The notes below the pieces were generated by a model that made no database searches, was not told where the DNA came from, and was given only the letters and a program-made list of their open reading frames with translations. This document shows, piece by piece, positions 49,851 through 60,983 of a stretch of DNA of 64,000 nt (the stretch's first letter is position 1; each line of letters starts with the position of its first letter). This DNA is from Rhinopithecus roxellana (taxonomy: Eukaryota > Chordata > Mammalia > Primates > Cercopithecidae), in NCBI RefSeq assembly GCF_007565055.1, contig NC_044563.1, forward strand, positions 97,115,489 through 97,179,488, written 5' to 3'. A program made the translations under genes and the position numbers.

Positions 49851-50008
49851 TTTCCCCCCCAGAGACAAGGTCTCGCTCCGTCCCCCATGCTGGAGTGCAT
49901 TGATGCTATCTGGCTCACTGCAGCCTCGAACTCTTGGGCTCAAGGGATCCTCCCACCTTGACCTCCCAAAGTACTGGGATTGCAGGTGTGAGCCACTGTG
50001 CCCAACCA
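49851..50008 (-). mobile_element. Alu fragment
   Basis: gagacaaggtctcgctccgt to ccactgtgcccaacc, with the middle lost. Confidence 0.78.
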
Positions 50009-50278
50009 GTTTTAGCTCTTATATTTAGGTCTTTGATCCATTTGAGTTAATTTTTATATATGGTGTAAGAGTCCTACTCATGCTTTTGCATGTGGTTATC
50101 CAGTTGTCCCAGCACCACTTATTGGAGAAATCTTTTCTTTTTATAAATGGTCGAAGAAACCCACAACTTTTTTTCTTTGAGTGGTCTTGACAGTGTTGTG
50201 TGTGTCTTTCCTGGATCGTGATTCAAACAAATAAAAAGAACCAAATACTGATTATTGAAATGAAAAAATACAAGAATT

Positions 50279-50590
50279 GGCTGGACATGATGGCTCACAC
50301 CTGTAATACCAACACTTTGGGAAGCCAAGGTGGGCAGATTGCTTGAGCCCAGGTATTTGAGAGTTTGAGACCAGCCTGGGCAACATGGTGAAACCCCATT
50401 TCTACAAAAAATACAAAAATTAGCCAGGCATGGTGGCATGTGCCTGTAGTCCCAGCTGTTTCAGAGGCTGAAGTGAGAGGATCATTTGAACCCAGGGAGG
50501 TTGAGGCTGCAGTGACCCATGATTGTGCCACTGCACTCTAACCTGGGCAACAGATTGAGACCCCGTCTCAAAAAAAGAAAAAGAAAAATA
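50279..50590 (+). mobile_element. AluJ/S
   Basis: Full length; tail aaaaaaagaaaaagaaaa. Confidence 0.85.
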
Positions 50591-50656
50591 CAACAACCAA
50601 AATTTAAAACCTAACGGATAAACAGTTGGAAGTAGTGAATTAAAAAATAAGTCAGG

Positions 50657-50925
50657 GCCGGTCATAGTGGCTCATGCCTGTAATCCCAGCACTTTGGGAG
50701 GCCGAGGTGGGTGGATCACAAGGTCAGGAGTTCGAGACCAGCCTGGCCAACATGGTGAAACCCTGCCTCTACTAAAAATACAAAAATTAGCCAGGCGTGG
50801 TGGTGCATGTCTGTAATCCCAGCTACTCGGGAGGCCGAGGCAGATAAATTGCTTGAACCCAGGAGGTGGAGGTTGCAGTGAGTGGAGATCGTGCCACTTC
50901 ACTCCAGCCTGGGCATCAGAGTGAG
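50657..50925 (+). mobile_element. AluS, 3'-truncated
   Basis: Ends gggcatcagagtgagaaaat and runs into (AAT)n-rich sequence to about 51003. Confidence 0.84.
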
Positions 50926-51189
50926 AAAATAATAAAATTATTTATTTTTTTATAATAAATAATTATAAATAAAATGTCTCAAAAATAAATAAGTAAAAAA
51001 TAAGTCAGAAAAAATTGAGAATGCAGGGACAAAAAAAAAAAAAAAAGACAAGAAGAGAAGACATGGAATAAGAGTGGAAATGTCTATTATACATTATGCA
51101 TTTAATCAGAGTTCCAAAAGGTGGCAGACAAAACGTTTGAAACGATAATGGCTAGCAAGTATTCAGAAGTGAAGAAAGCTACTGATCCA

Positions 51190-51492
51190 GTTTTTTTTTT
51201 TTTTTTTTTTTTTGAGATAGAGTCTCGCTTTGTTGCTCAGGCTGGAGTGCAATGGCGCAGTCTCAGCTTACTGCAACCTCTGCCTCCCGGGTTCAAGCGA
51301 TTCTCCTGCCTCAGCCCCCCAAGTAGCTGGGACTACAGGTGCGTGCCACCACACCCAGCTGATTTTCGTATTTTTAGTAGAGATGGGGTTCAGTATGTTG
51401 GCCAGTCTGGTCTTGAACTCCTGATTTCACGATCTGCCTGCCCTCAGCCTCCCAAAGTGCTGGGATTACAGGCGTGAATCACCGCGCGTGGC
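51190..51492 (-). mobile_element. AluS
   Basis: Full length, T24 tail. Confidence 0.86.
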
Positions 51493-51772
51493 TTTTTGTT
51501 GTTGTTGGAGACGGAGTCTCATTCTGTCGCCCAGGCTGGAATGCAGTGGCATGATCTCGGCTCACTGCCACCTCTGCTTCCCAGGTTCAAACAATTCTCC
51601 ATCCTCAGCTTTCTGAGTAGCTGGGATTACAGGCAGGTGCCTGGTTAATTTTTTAGTAGAGATGGGGGTTTCACCATATTGGCCAGGTTGGTCTGGAACT
51701 CCTGGCCTCGTGATCCGCCCGCCTTGGCCTCCCAAAGTGCTGCGATTATAGGGGTGAGCCACTGTGCCCAGC
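51493..51772 (-). mobile_element. AluS
   Basis: ttttgttgttgttggagacg start; directly abuts the preceding Alu. Confidence 0.85.
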
Positions 51773-52280
51773 CCTGATCCACAGTTTTAAGAATCTTAAA
51801 TAGGATAAATTCAAAGATACCCATACCTAGGAACATCTTAGTTAATACAGATGGAACAAGGTTAGCCCGAAGGTAGTAACTGTTGAAGCTGTGTGATGGA
51901 TTCACTCATGGAGTTCATTAGGCTGTTATCTAATTTTGTAAATGATTAAAGATTTGCATAATGAAGTTTTTCAAAAGAGTAAGGATGAAATAAAGATCCT
52001 TTTTTTCTGACAGAAACTGTTACCCCCAAAGCTGGCTGTAATTGAGTTATTGCTCTTCATTGGTCTATGGGCCCTTTCACATGTCATCTTAGGGTCAGAG
52101 AACCACAGCTTCACACTTATCATTACAGGATGAAGGTACTGCTGCTGCAGGACTACTTAGTATCTTAAGTAAAGTACCAAAGGCCAGGGACTATACTCAC
52201 AGAAGCATTTCCCTTCTGAGAAACAGTGATGGGACTGTATAAAAGTGGTCGCAATCCAGACCTTCAAAGAGTAACACTCA
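51773..52280. other. Spacer between RPS13 and PIK3C2A
   Basis: No gene or clear repeat recognised. Confidence 0.4.
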
Positions 52281-52582
52281 GGCAGGATGCGGTGGCTCCC
52301 GCCTGTAAGCCCAGCATTTTGGGAGGCCGAGGTGGGCGGATCACTTGAGGTCAGGAATTCGAGACCAGCCTGGAAAATATGGCAAAACCCTATCTCTACT
52401 AAAAATACAAAAATTTCCCGGGCTTCGTTGCGCATGTCTGTAGTTCCAGCTACTCAGGAGGCTGAGGCAGGAGAATTGCTTTGACTCAAGAGATGGAGCG
52501 TGCAGTGAGCTGAGATGTTGCCACTGCACTCCAGGCATGGGAGACAGAGTGAGACTCTGTCTCAAGAAAAAAAAAAAAAAAG
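52281..52582 (+). mobile_element. AluS
   Basis: Full length, diverged (gggcttcgttgcgcatgtct); lies just beyond the PIK3C2A polyA site. Confidence 0.84.
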
Positions 52583-52775
52583 TAACAGAAGTCAGAATCT
52601 CTATTTGAACATTTTTAGGGGCAACTGACAGGTTAGTTCTGAAATTGAGGATTATTAAACCTAATAAACTCCTGGGTGAGATGGAAAGAACATCAAGATT
52701 GAGCTCATAGCAAAGTCTGGAACCAAAAATGTTACTATATACTGTCAACAAGGAAAGAAATGATAGCAGAGTTCT

Positions 52776-52781
52776 TTTATT
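52776..52781 (-). terminator. PIK3C2A polyadenylation signal AATAAA
   Basis: GGAATAAAAGAAC on the minus strand is the last canonical hexamer before the sequence changes to Alu-rich spacer. Cleavage is expected 10-25 nt further on, about 52755-52765. Confidence 0.6.
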
Positions 52782-54452
52782 CCAGAAATATTTTAATACA
52801 ATCGTAGTACAGTTATGAAGTCACATTCAATCCACTGAATATATTCAGGGTATTAATAAAAATATTATACATCTTTATTCACTACCTTAATATAAGTATT
52901 TGGTTCTTACAGATGAGACTAATTACCATATTCATTCATATATGCACTGCTACTCAAACAACATGGAAATAAATTTATGGATTATAATAGTGGGGGTTCA
53001 GTCCTTTTTGATCTGAAGTCTAAGTTTCAAAAGTGAATGTTTTCTTTTTTAAATGCCACAATATTTGAATTCTAGAAATAGACAACTAATTTAAGGCAAG
53101 ATATTGAAACTTTTATACAACTTTAATTTGAAAAAAGAAATCAAAGATCATACATGCCTTAACATTTAGATATCTATAGATTCATATAACGGCAGTAATA
53201 AAAATATCAGTGCAAGTTCTACAATGGGTTCCTCAGTAGAGAAAATAATAGGTTCTTTGAGTGAACCATTATCTTCAAATCCCAAAACACTGGCAAGAAG
53301 AAATAATTCTTCTGATGCAGGACAACATGTAGCATAATTATTTTTAGTCAATAAAGGTGAGTATAAAATATTGTGATTATACATAAAAATTAGTGTCTTG
53401 GCCAGTTTGTTAAACTTTTGTTTTTCAGATTTACTTTAATGTCAGCTTTTAAAAAATGCTTAAAAATCGAACTAATTTAAAATTGATTGATAGTAGTAGT
53501 GCAAAGAGGCTCCCCTCTTTTTTTATTTTTTGGTATGGGCTGAAGATTAGCATTTCATAAAGAAATAAACTGCATGTAAAATGTATATGCGTTTGAATGA
53601 GTAAAGAAGGCACAAAATGAGTTAAATTAAGAGAAAACATTACCACTTATTCTGAACTCTTAACTGTACAGTATTATAATATATACTTTTAGATATGAAT
53701 CCAGATTTCTTATAATAGAAGTGACAGGACTTTTTTAGCTCTATTATTTGTGCTAAAAGACACTGTCACAATAGACTGCAAAAAGGCAGTACATGTTGAG
53801 TCTAATTAACGATGACCTCTACCAAGACAGTTTTTGTTTGTTTTTAAATTACAGTGGCTAAGTGATAACTGGTGGAATGGAATTAGGTCTCAAAAGCTTA
53901 AGTGAAAATTACTAGCACATTTGCATTTGCAAAGGTACTTACACACTTTGAGGAAATGTTAATCTGTGGAAAAAGCAAATGGTGGTGCTTTGATCTGCAT
54001 ATTAATTAACTTATTAAATAGACAACACATTTTAACATAAAAAAAAGACATTCATATACCATACTCATGGGTTTAACTACATATGGACCATTAGTGTTAG
54101 GCACCAAAAATTTCAAGTTTTTCCCCCACCCTGTCCCACTGATATATTATCAACTTTTCTATTTCTTCCCTGTAGGTATCACCATTTACATTAAACATTT
54201 GTGCAGTTCATAAAAATTCTGTTCTGGGCAACTGAATTGGCGATTGTCCTTTTTCTCTTGGTATTCTTTATTGCATATTTTGTCAGTTTTCTCACAGCAA
54301 CCTGACTGGTACAATTTCTATTACCATTTTTAAAGTATCTGAATTTCTACTCTAACCATGAGCATTATTATTATATATATGTATATATCCAAATTAACAA
54401 AATTGTGTCTGAAATTAGTAACTAATAAAAATAAATCTTACTGTTTTTTCTT

Positions 54453-54739
54453 TTTTTTTAAGACGGAGTTTCGCTCTTGTCACCCAGGCTGAAGTGCAGT
54501 GGTGTGATCTCGGCTCACCGCAACCTCCGCCTCCTGAGTTCAAGCTATTCTCCTGCTTCAGCCCTCCGAGTAGCTGGGATTACAGTTGCCCGCCACCACC
54601 CACGCCTGGCTAATTTTTGTGTGGAGACGGGGTTTCGCCACGTTGGCCAGGCTGGTCTCAAACTCCTGACCTCAGGTGATCCGCCCACCTTGGCCTCCCA
54701 AAATGTTGGGATTACAGGCATGAGCCACCGTGCCCAGCT
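54453..54739 (-). mobile_element. AluS in the PIK3C2A 3'UTR
   Basis: Sense relative to the gene; part of the mature mRNA if the distal polyA site is used. Confidence 0.86.
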
Positions 54740-55865
54740 GAATCTTATTCTTACTGGTTACTGTAGAATAATTTCAATCCTGTCTCTTATGATTCTGAAT
54801 CCTATTATATAAAGGAAAATAACTTTTCACGTGAATGTAAAATGTTTACACATGTAAGTAAGACAGTTTACAAGACAAACTGGTCTACATAAACAAAGGT
54901 CTATATTAAAGTTAAATCTGGACCCTAGAATTCTTGTCATGGGCCTCTTGTGAAGAGTCTGCCCTACTCAGGAATGGGCACATGGGTTAACAATTTTCAC
55001 TTATTTACTGAGGGAGTGGAGTATAGATGTAGGGAGGTGAAATTACCACTCCTGGGAATAAATGTAGGATTTTAATGGAATGATGGAATTTATTGTACAA
55101 TCACATTGGTGAGTCTTATTCAGGTATTCGGCTACAAAAACGTAAATGGCGTAACCATTTAAATAACTAATTCATACATCAGAAGTAAAGGATATTTTGT
55201 GGGAAAAACATTAGTACATGTACATAATTTCTTGTCTTTAGTAAGCGGAAAGTGAGTGAAACCTATGTACTAATTATTTATCAAACCAGGAAAAAAATCA
55301 GAAATGAAGTGCCAGGGAAGCATATAAAGTTAAGGCACCATTATTTACAACATCAGTGATTGGCACTTATTCTGAAAAAGGCTTTAAAGACATGAATAAA
55401 AAGCAGTATTATGTTTTTCCCTACTTCTATAAACTACTTAGTAGTTCTTAACATAGCTATCTATTATTTGTGCTTTGTTTTTCAGCTCCATGTATAGCAG
55501 CTGGATTTTATGGTAACATCCTGCATTTTTCCTTTACTTTGGTGTTTGTGAACATTACACAGTGGTAAAGGCTATAAAAGGTGCATAACAGGAAAACACA
55601 TATGCTCTGTCTCCTTATAGAAAACAATGCAAAATACGTGGCTGAAATGACATAGTACTGTCTCAAAGTCTTTTTCAGGGATTAGTATATATTAAGTTTA
55701 GGGTTTGTAGCATTCTGTATAATGACTTTAAAACAGCAATGGCTTCCAAAAATTCAAAAAGGTTAGTTATGTGACTGTTGGTCCAACAGATGTGTTGAAA
55801 TGCAGCAAGTATATTTAACTTTATAAGTTCTGTCCAAGTATAAAAGTACTATACAAAATTAACAA

Positions 55866-55892
55866 GTGTGTGTGTGTCTGTGTGTGTGTGCA
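55866..55892. repeat. (TG)n microsatellite in the PIK3C2A 3'UTR
   Basis: Interrupted gtgtgtgtgtctgtgtgtgt about 60-85 nt past the stop codon. Confidence 0.9.
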
Positions 55893-55948
55893 TGTATGCA
55901 TGCACGTTTATAACTGTTCTTGCTTCCAAAGCTCAGACATTCACTAGT

Positions 55949-56131
55949 TTACAAGTATGTTGCTGCAGTCAGCTGATACCATTTAACCGTCTCTTTGCTC
56001 AAGTTGAAATCTTTCAAAGGCAGGGTTACTCCACCCAAGAAAAAATTTTCCCGCAGAGATTCTGCACTGAGTACACTTAGTTGAAGTTCTCGCTGTCTTA
56101 GGGTTTCTTTGCTATATCCACTGTATACAAG
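55949..56131 (-). CDS. PIK3C2A: PIK3C2A last coding exon (end of C2 domain)
   Basis: The exon opens at [20 protein letters not shown] and ends [11 protein letters not shown] with TAA at 55949-55951. The acceptor is TTGTTGTAG. The 3'UTR continues in the same exon toward lower coordinates. Confidence 0.97.
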
Positions 56132-59100
56132 CTACAACAAAGGAAAAAAGAAACAGTAAATCACAAATTAAAGTTTGTTAGGTTTCTTGGAACATTTCAA
56201 GTGAAAACATGTGACAGTATTAGCCAAAGAGTGACCATAATTTTGTAGAGATGGAATTTCATCATGTTGCCCGGGCTGGTCTCAAACTCCTGAGCTCAAG
56301 TGATGCACCCACCTCGGCCTCCCAAACTGCTAGAATTACAGGCAGGAGCCACTGCGCCTGGCCTTAAAATGTTTTAAAATTTAAAATCTGAAAACAATGG
56401 ACACAGAGAGGGGAACAACACACACTGGGGCCTGCTGGAGGATGGGATGGGGGGAAGGAAAGCATTAGGAAAAATAGCTAATGCATGCTGGGCTTAGTAC
56501 CTAGGTGATGGGTTGACAGGTGTGCAAACCACGATGGTACATTTAACTATGTAACAAACCTGCATATCCTGCTCACGTACCTCAGAACTTAAAAATGAAA
56601 AAAAAAAAAAAAAAAAAACTTAGAGAAATGATTTTAACTTACCATTTCATTGAATGTCGGATTCCTCGTTTTTCGTGAAATTTTGGTTTTACGTTTGGAT
56701 GTTTTGTGGTTATCTGGAAGTAGGTATGTTTTGACATACGGATTTGGGTCAGCTCCATCTTCAGTAACCTAAAAAGAAAAGCAGTCCCTTAATAGTAATG
56801 CTTCCTACCAAGGTAAGGGTTTCCTCTATAACCATCATTCTTTGTAATCACTCACAAGATCTTTGATATGCATCACCATGATGAAAAGAGTACCATTTCG
56901 GTAAGAGATGGATAATTTCACAGCTCCTCCTATTTGGCCTGCAGTAGGACTGAAGGAACCTGCATCTGAAAATACAAATATTTTCATCTTTATTTATCTG
57001 TTGTAGTGGTTCAAGCTGCAGTAAAAGGATTTTGCTGTATTTTCAAGACTGTCACATGTAGGGCAGACAGAAGGGAGGGGAAAAAGGAGTAAACAACCTG
57101 GGAGGTCATTGATTTATACTTCTTTAGTAATCACATCTATTAGGAAAGTTATATTTATTCAGAAATAGACTGGCTTAGAAAGAATACTCTCCTCCCATTC
57201 TCAGACTACAGCTAGTAAGCCTGCTGTCATTCTACCACATTCATTGAGCAGTTATAGACTTGCAGATCATGAGTTACCAATAAAGAGAAAAAAAATAATC
57301 TCACCTGCAGACCTAGCTATTCCTTCAGCTTTCTCATCACGAAGTAAAGGGTGGAAGAAAGTACAAACAAGATCACACTAAGAATAAAGAGAAAACAATT
57401 CATTGGTTTAAATATTATGTAACACAAAAGGTATAAGATGTTATTACTTCTCATTTAGTAAGGTTACCTCTGCTACATCCGTTGAAGCATTCATCAAACT
57501 CTGTAAGTAACTGTTTAACTCAATTTTCCTTTTGGCTGCTACATCTTTTATGTGTGTTCTTCCTAGAACCATCTTATTAGGAAAGCTACAAAAGAAAAAC
57601 AAAAACAAGTGGGATTTGAATAAGTACAATATTTCTTTAGAAATACACTTTTTTTTATATATACACTTAAAGACAAAGTAGTCTTAATCCATTATACAGT
57701 AATATTTTGTGGCCAGGCATGGTAGCTCATGGCCTTTGGGAGGCCAAGGCAGGTGGATCACTTAAGGTCAGGAGTGTGAAACCAGGTTGGCCAACACGAT
57801 GAAACCCTGTCTCTACTAAAAATACAAAAATTAGCGTGCTGATGCCTATAATCAGATGCCAATAATCCCAGCTACTTGGGAGGCTGAGGCAGAAGAATCA
57901 CTTGAACCTGGGAAGTGGAAGTTGCAGTGAGCCAAGATTCCTTACACTCCAGCCTGGGTGACAGAGCAAGACTCCATCTCAAAATAAAATAAAATAAGTA
58001 ATTTTTTGTGATTTCTCTTCAAAGTATTGGAGATGACATCATTTAGTTACACATTATCCTTTGATGAGCATTGGTTGAAAAGGTATATGTTGATTTCCTA
58101 TATTTATTATTAGCTTGGTGCAAAAGTAACTGTGGTTTTTGACATTAAAAGTAATGGCAAAAAACGCAATTGCTTTTGCACCTACCTAATACTTATTTTC
58201 TACTATTTCTTCTCAAGTTTAATCACTCAAATATTTTATCCAGATCTGATCCCTAAAAAAAAAAAAAATCACTACTCAATCAGCCATAACTATTATATAT
58301 ACCAGTAAAATCCACAAATAATAACGTAAGGCCTAAGGTGCTGAAAGGATAATCTTAATTCCACTTATTTTGGTAGCAGTGGAAAAATGAAACTGTACAT
58401 GGAAACAAACTCTAATACCCACTTCACTTCCTCCTTACTTTTGAAATCTAGTCTGAAGAAAACATGAACAACTCGACACAGGAAATCTACTGGTCATTGA
58501 GCTACGTTAAAACTGAAGACTTAGGGTATCCGATACAAAACTAAGATTTTGATTGACAGTCTTGATGGTGTTTGCTTCAGTTATTTACTGTTTTTGAGAC
58601 GGAGTCTCACTCTGTTGCCCAGGCTGGAGTGCAGTGGCGAGATCTCAGCTCACTGCAAGCTCCACCTCCTGGGTCATGTCATTCTCCTGCCTCAGCCTCC
58701 TGAGTAGCTGGCATTACAGGCGCTTGCCACCACGCCTGGCTAATTTTTTGTATTTTTTAGGAGAGATGGTGTTTCATCGTGTTAGCCAGAATGGTCTTGA
58801 TCTCTTGACCTCGTGATCTGCCCACCTCAGCCTCCCAAAATGCTGGGATTACAGGCTTGAGCCACTGCACATGGCCATGCTTCAGTTTGTTTATCAGAGG
58901 GGCTCAGTATGGCCCATGATAGATTATTTCTGCACTGATTTAGCATATGACTTTTTTTTTTTTTTTTTTTTGAGAGAGGGTCTCACTGTGTCGCCCAGGC
59001 TGTAGTGCAGTGATGTGATCTTGGCTCACTGCAACCTCAACATCCTAGTATCTATCAATCCTTTCACTTCAGCCTCCCGAGTAGCTGGGACTTCAGACAT

Positions 59101-60940
59101 GTGCCACCAGCCCAGCTAATTTTTGTATTTTTTATAGAGATAGGGTTTCGCCATGGTGCCCAGGCCAGTCTCGAACTCCTGGACTCAAGCTATCTCCCCA
59201 CCTCTGCCTCCGAAAGTGCTGGGATTATAAGTGTGTGAGCCACTATGCGTGGCCACATATGACTTTTTTCAAAACCAAGATACCAAATTACTATCTTGTG
59301 TTGCTTACTATGGTAGAGACAGCAAAGTTAAAGCTCAACAAAAGTTAGAAGTCTAGAAAATCTCATATTTTAACATCCTGATCATTTATTCATTCAACAA
59401 AAACTTACAGTTCCTTGTTTATGTCTACTTTTGTATTAAGTCCTTGTGATACAAAGGAAAATAAGCCACACATGGCCGATAATATCTTACTAAGTGTTAA
59501 CACAAAGCTTTCCACCTACATTTGATAACAAGTTGTTTCCTACAAAAAGGATTAATGTACAAGGATGGATACATACCCTGGTAACTTCCAAAGTGGAAAA
59601 ATAATACTGAGTTTATTGTGAAGTTCCTGAAATTCGTCAAATGTTCGGAAGACAAATGATGGTTCAATCTGCCCTTCCCTCAAAATTCGGACTACATAAA
59701 TCTGAAAAGAAATCACACCATAAACACATAAAATTTGTATTTAAAACCTCCTTTCTAGGCCGGGCACGGTGGCTCATGCCTGTAATCCCAGCACTTTGGG
59801 AGGCCAAGGTGGGTGGATCAGCTGAGGTCAGGAGTTTGAGACCAGCCTGGCCAACACAGTAAAAGCACGCATGTCTCTACTAAAAATACAAAAATTAGCT
59901 GGGCATGGTGGTGCGTGCCTGTAATCCCAGTTACTTGGGAGGCTGAGGCAGGCAAATCGCTTGAACCTAGGAGGCAGAGGTTGCAGTGAACCGAGATGGC
60001 ACCACTGTACTCTAGCCTGAGCAACAGAGTGAGACTCCGTGTCAAAAAAACAAAAAAAAAAAAACTTCTTTCCTATATTGATCTTAGCTAAAAGACCAAG
60101 AAGCAATAAAACCTCCTTTCCTGACAGAAAAGAAATTTATAGCTTAATTGTTATATGTAGTTCAAGTACTTTTATCTTGGTAATATATATGTCAACAATA
60201 GGAAAAAGCAAATACAAGTCATTGTATTTATAGCACATCTAACTACATTTTAAGAGTGATCATAACCATCCTAAGATATATAAACTAGAACTTAAAAGTG
60301 TAAGCTGGGCATGGTTGCTCATGCCTATAATCCTAGCACTTTGAGGGGCCAAGGTGAGAGGATCACTTCAGCCCTGGAGTTAGAGACCAGCCTGTGCAAC
60401 ATAGTAAAGTTCTATTTCTATAAAAAATATAAAACTTAGCCAGCTGTGGTGGCACATGCCTGTAGCCCCAGCTACTTGGATAGCTAACGTGGGAGGATCA
60501 ACTCAGCCCAGGTGTCAAGGCTACAGTGAGCCAAGCCAGCCAAATGAGCCAAGATTGCATCACTGCACTCCAGCAAGGGTAACGGATCGAGACCGTTTCT
60601 CAAAAAGTAAAAATAAAAATAGTCCAGGTGGCCAGGCGCAGTGGTTCATGCCTGTAATCCCAGCACTCTGGGAGACCGAGGCGGGTGCATCATGAGGTCA
60701 GGAGATCGAGACCATCCTGGCTAACACGGTGAAACCCCATCTCTACTAAAAAAAAAAAAAAAAAAGTTAGTCAGGGTGTGGTGATGGGCGCCTGTAGTCC
60801 CAGCTACTTGGGAGGCTGAGGCAGGAAAATAGCATGAACCTGGGAGGCAGAGCTTGCAGTCAGCCGAGATCACACCTCTGCACTCAAGCCTGGGCGACAG
60901 AGTGAGACTCCATTGCAAAAATAAATAAATAAATAAATAA

Positions 60941-60983
<43 letters not shown>

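Larger units (their letters stand above)
48623..50150 (-). mobile_element. L1 fragment, antisense, broken by four Alus
   Basis: gttcattcatgttgtagcat, gaattctttgtatatatctg, gatccatttgagttaatttt and ccagcaccacttattggaga are reverse-strand L1 ORF2 phrases in order. Confidence 0.75.
52758..55948 (-). other. PIK3C2A: PIK3C2A 3'UTR
   Basis: About 3.2 kb of AT-rich, largely unique sequence follows the stop codon, with one Alu in sense orientation (about 54453-54739). The distal end is set by an AATAAA at 52776-52781 (tttatt on the plus strand). A further AATAAA-type hexamer about 100 bp upstream in the transcript (near 52877) could give an alternative end. The length agrees with the long 3'UTR known for this mRNA. 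The exact cleavage site is inferred. Confidence 0.75.
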
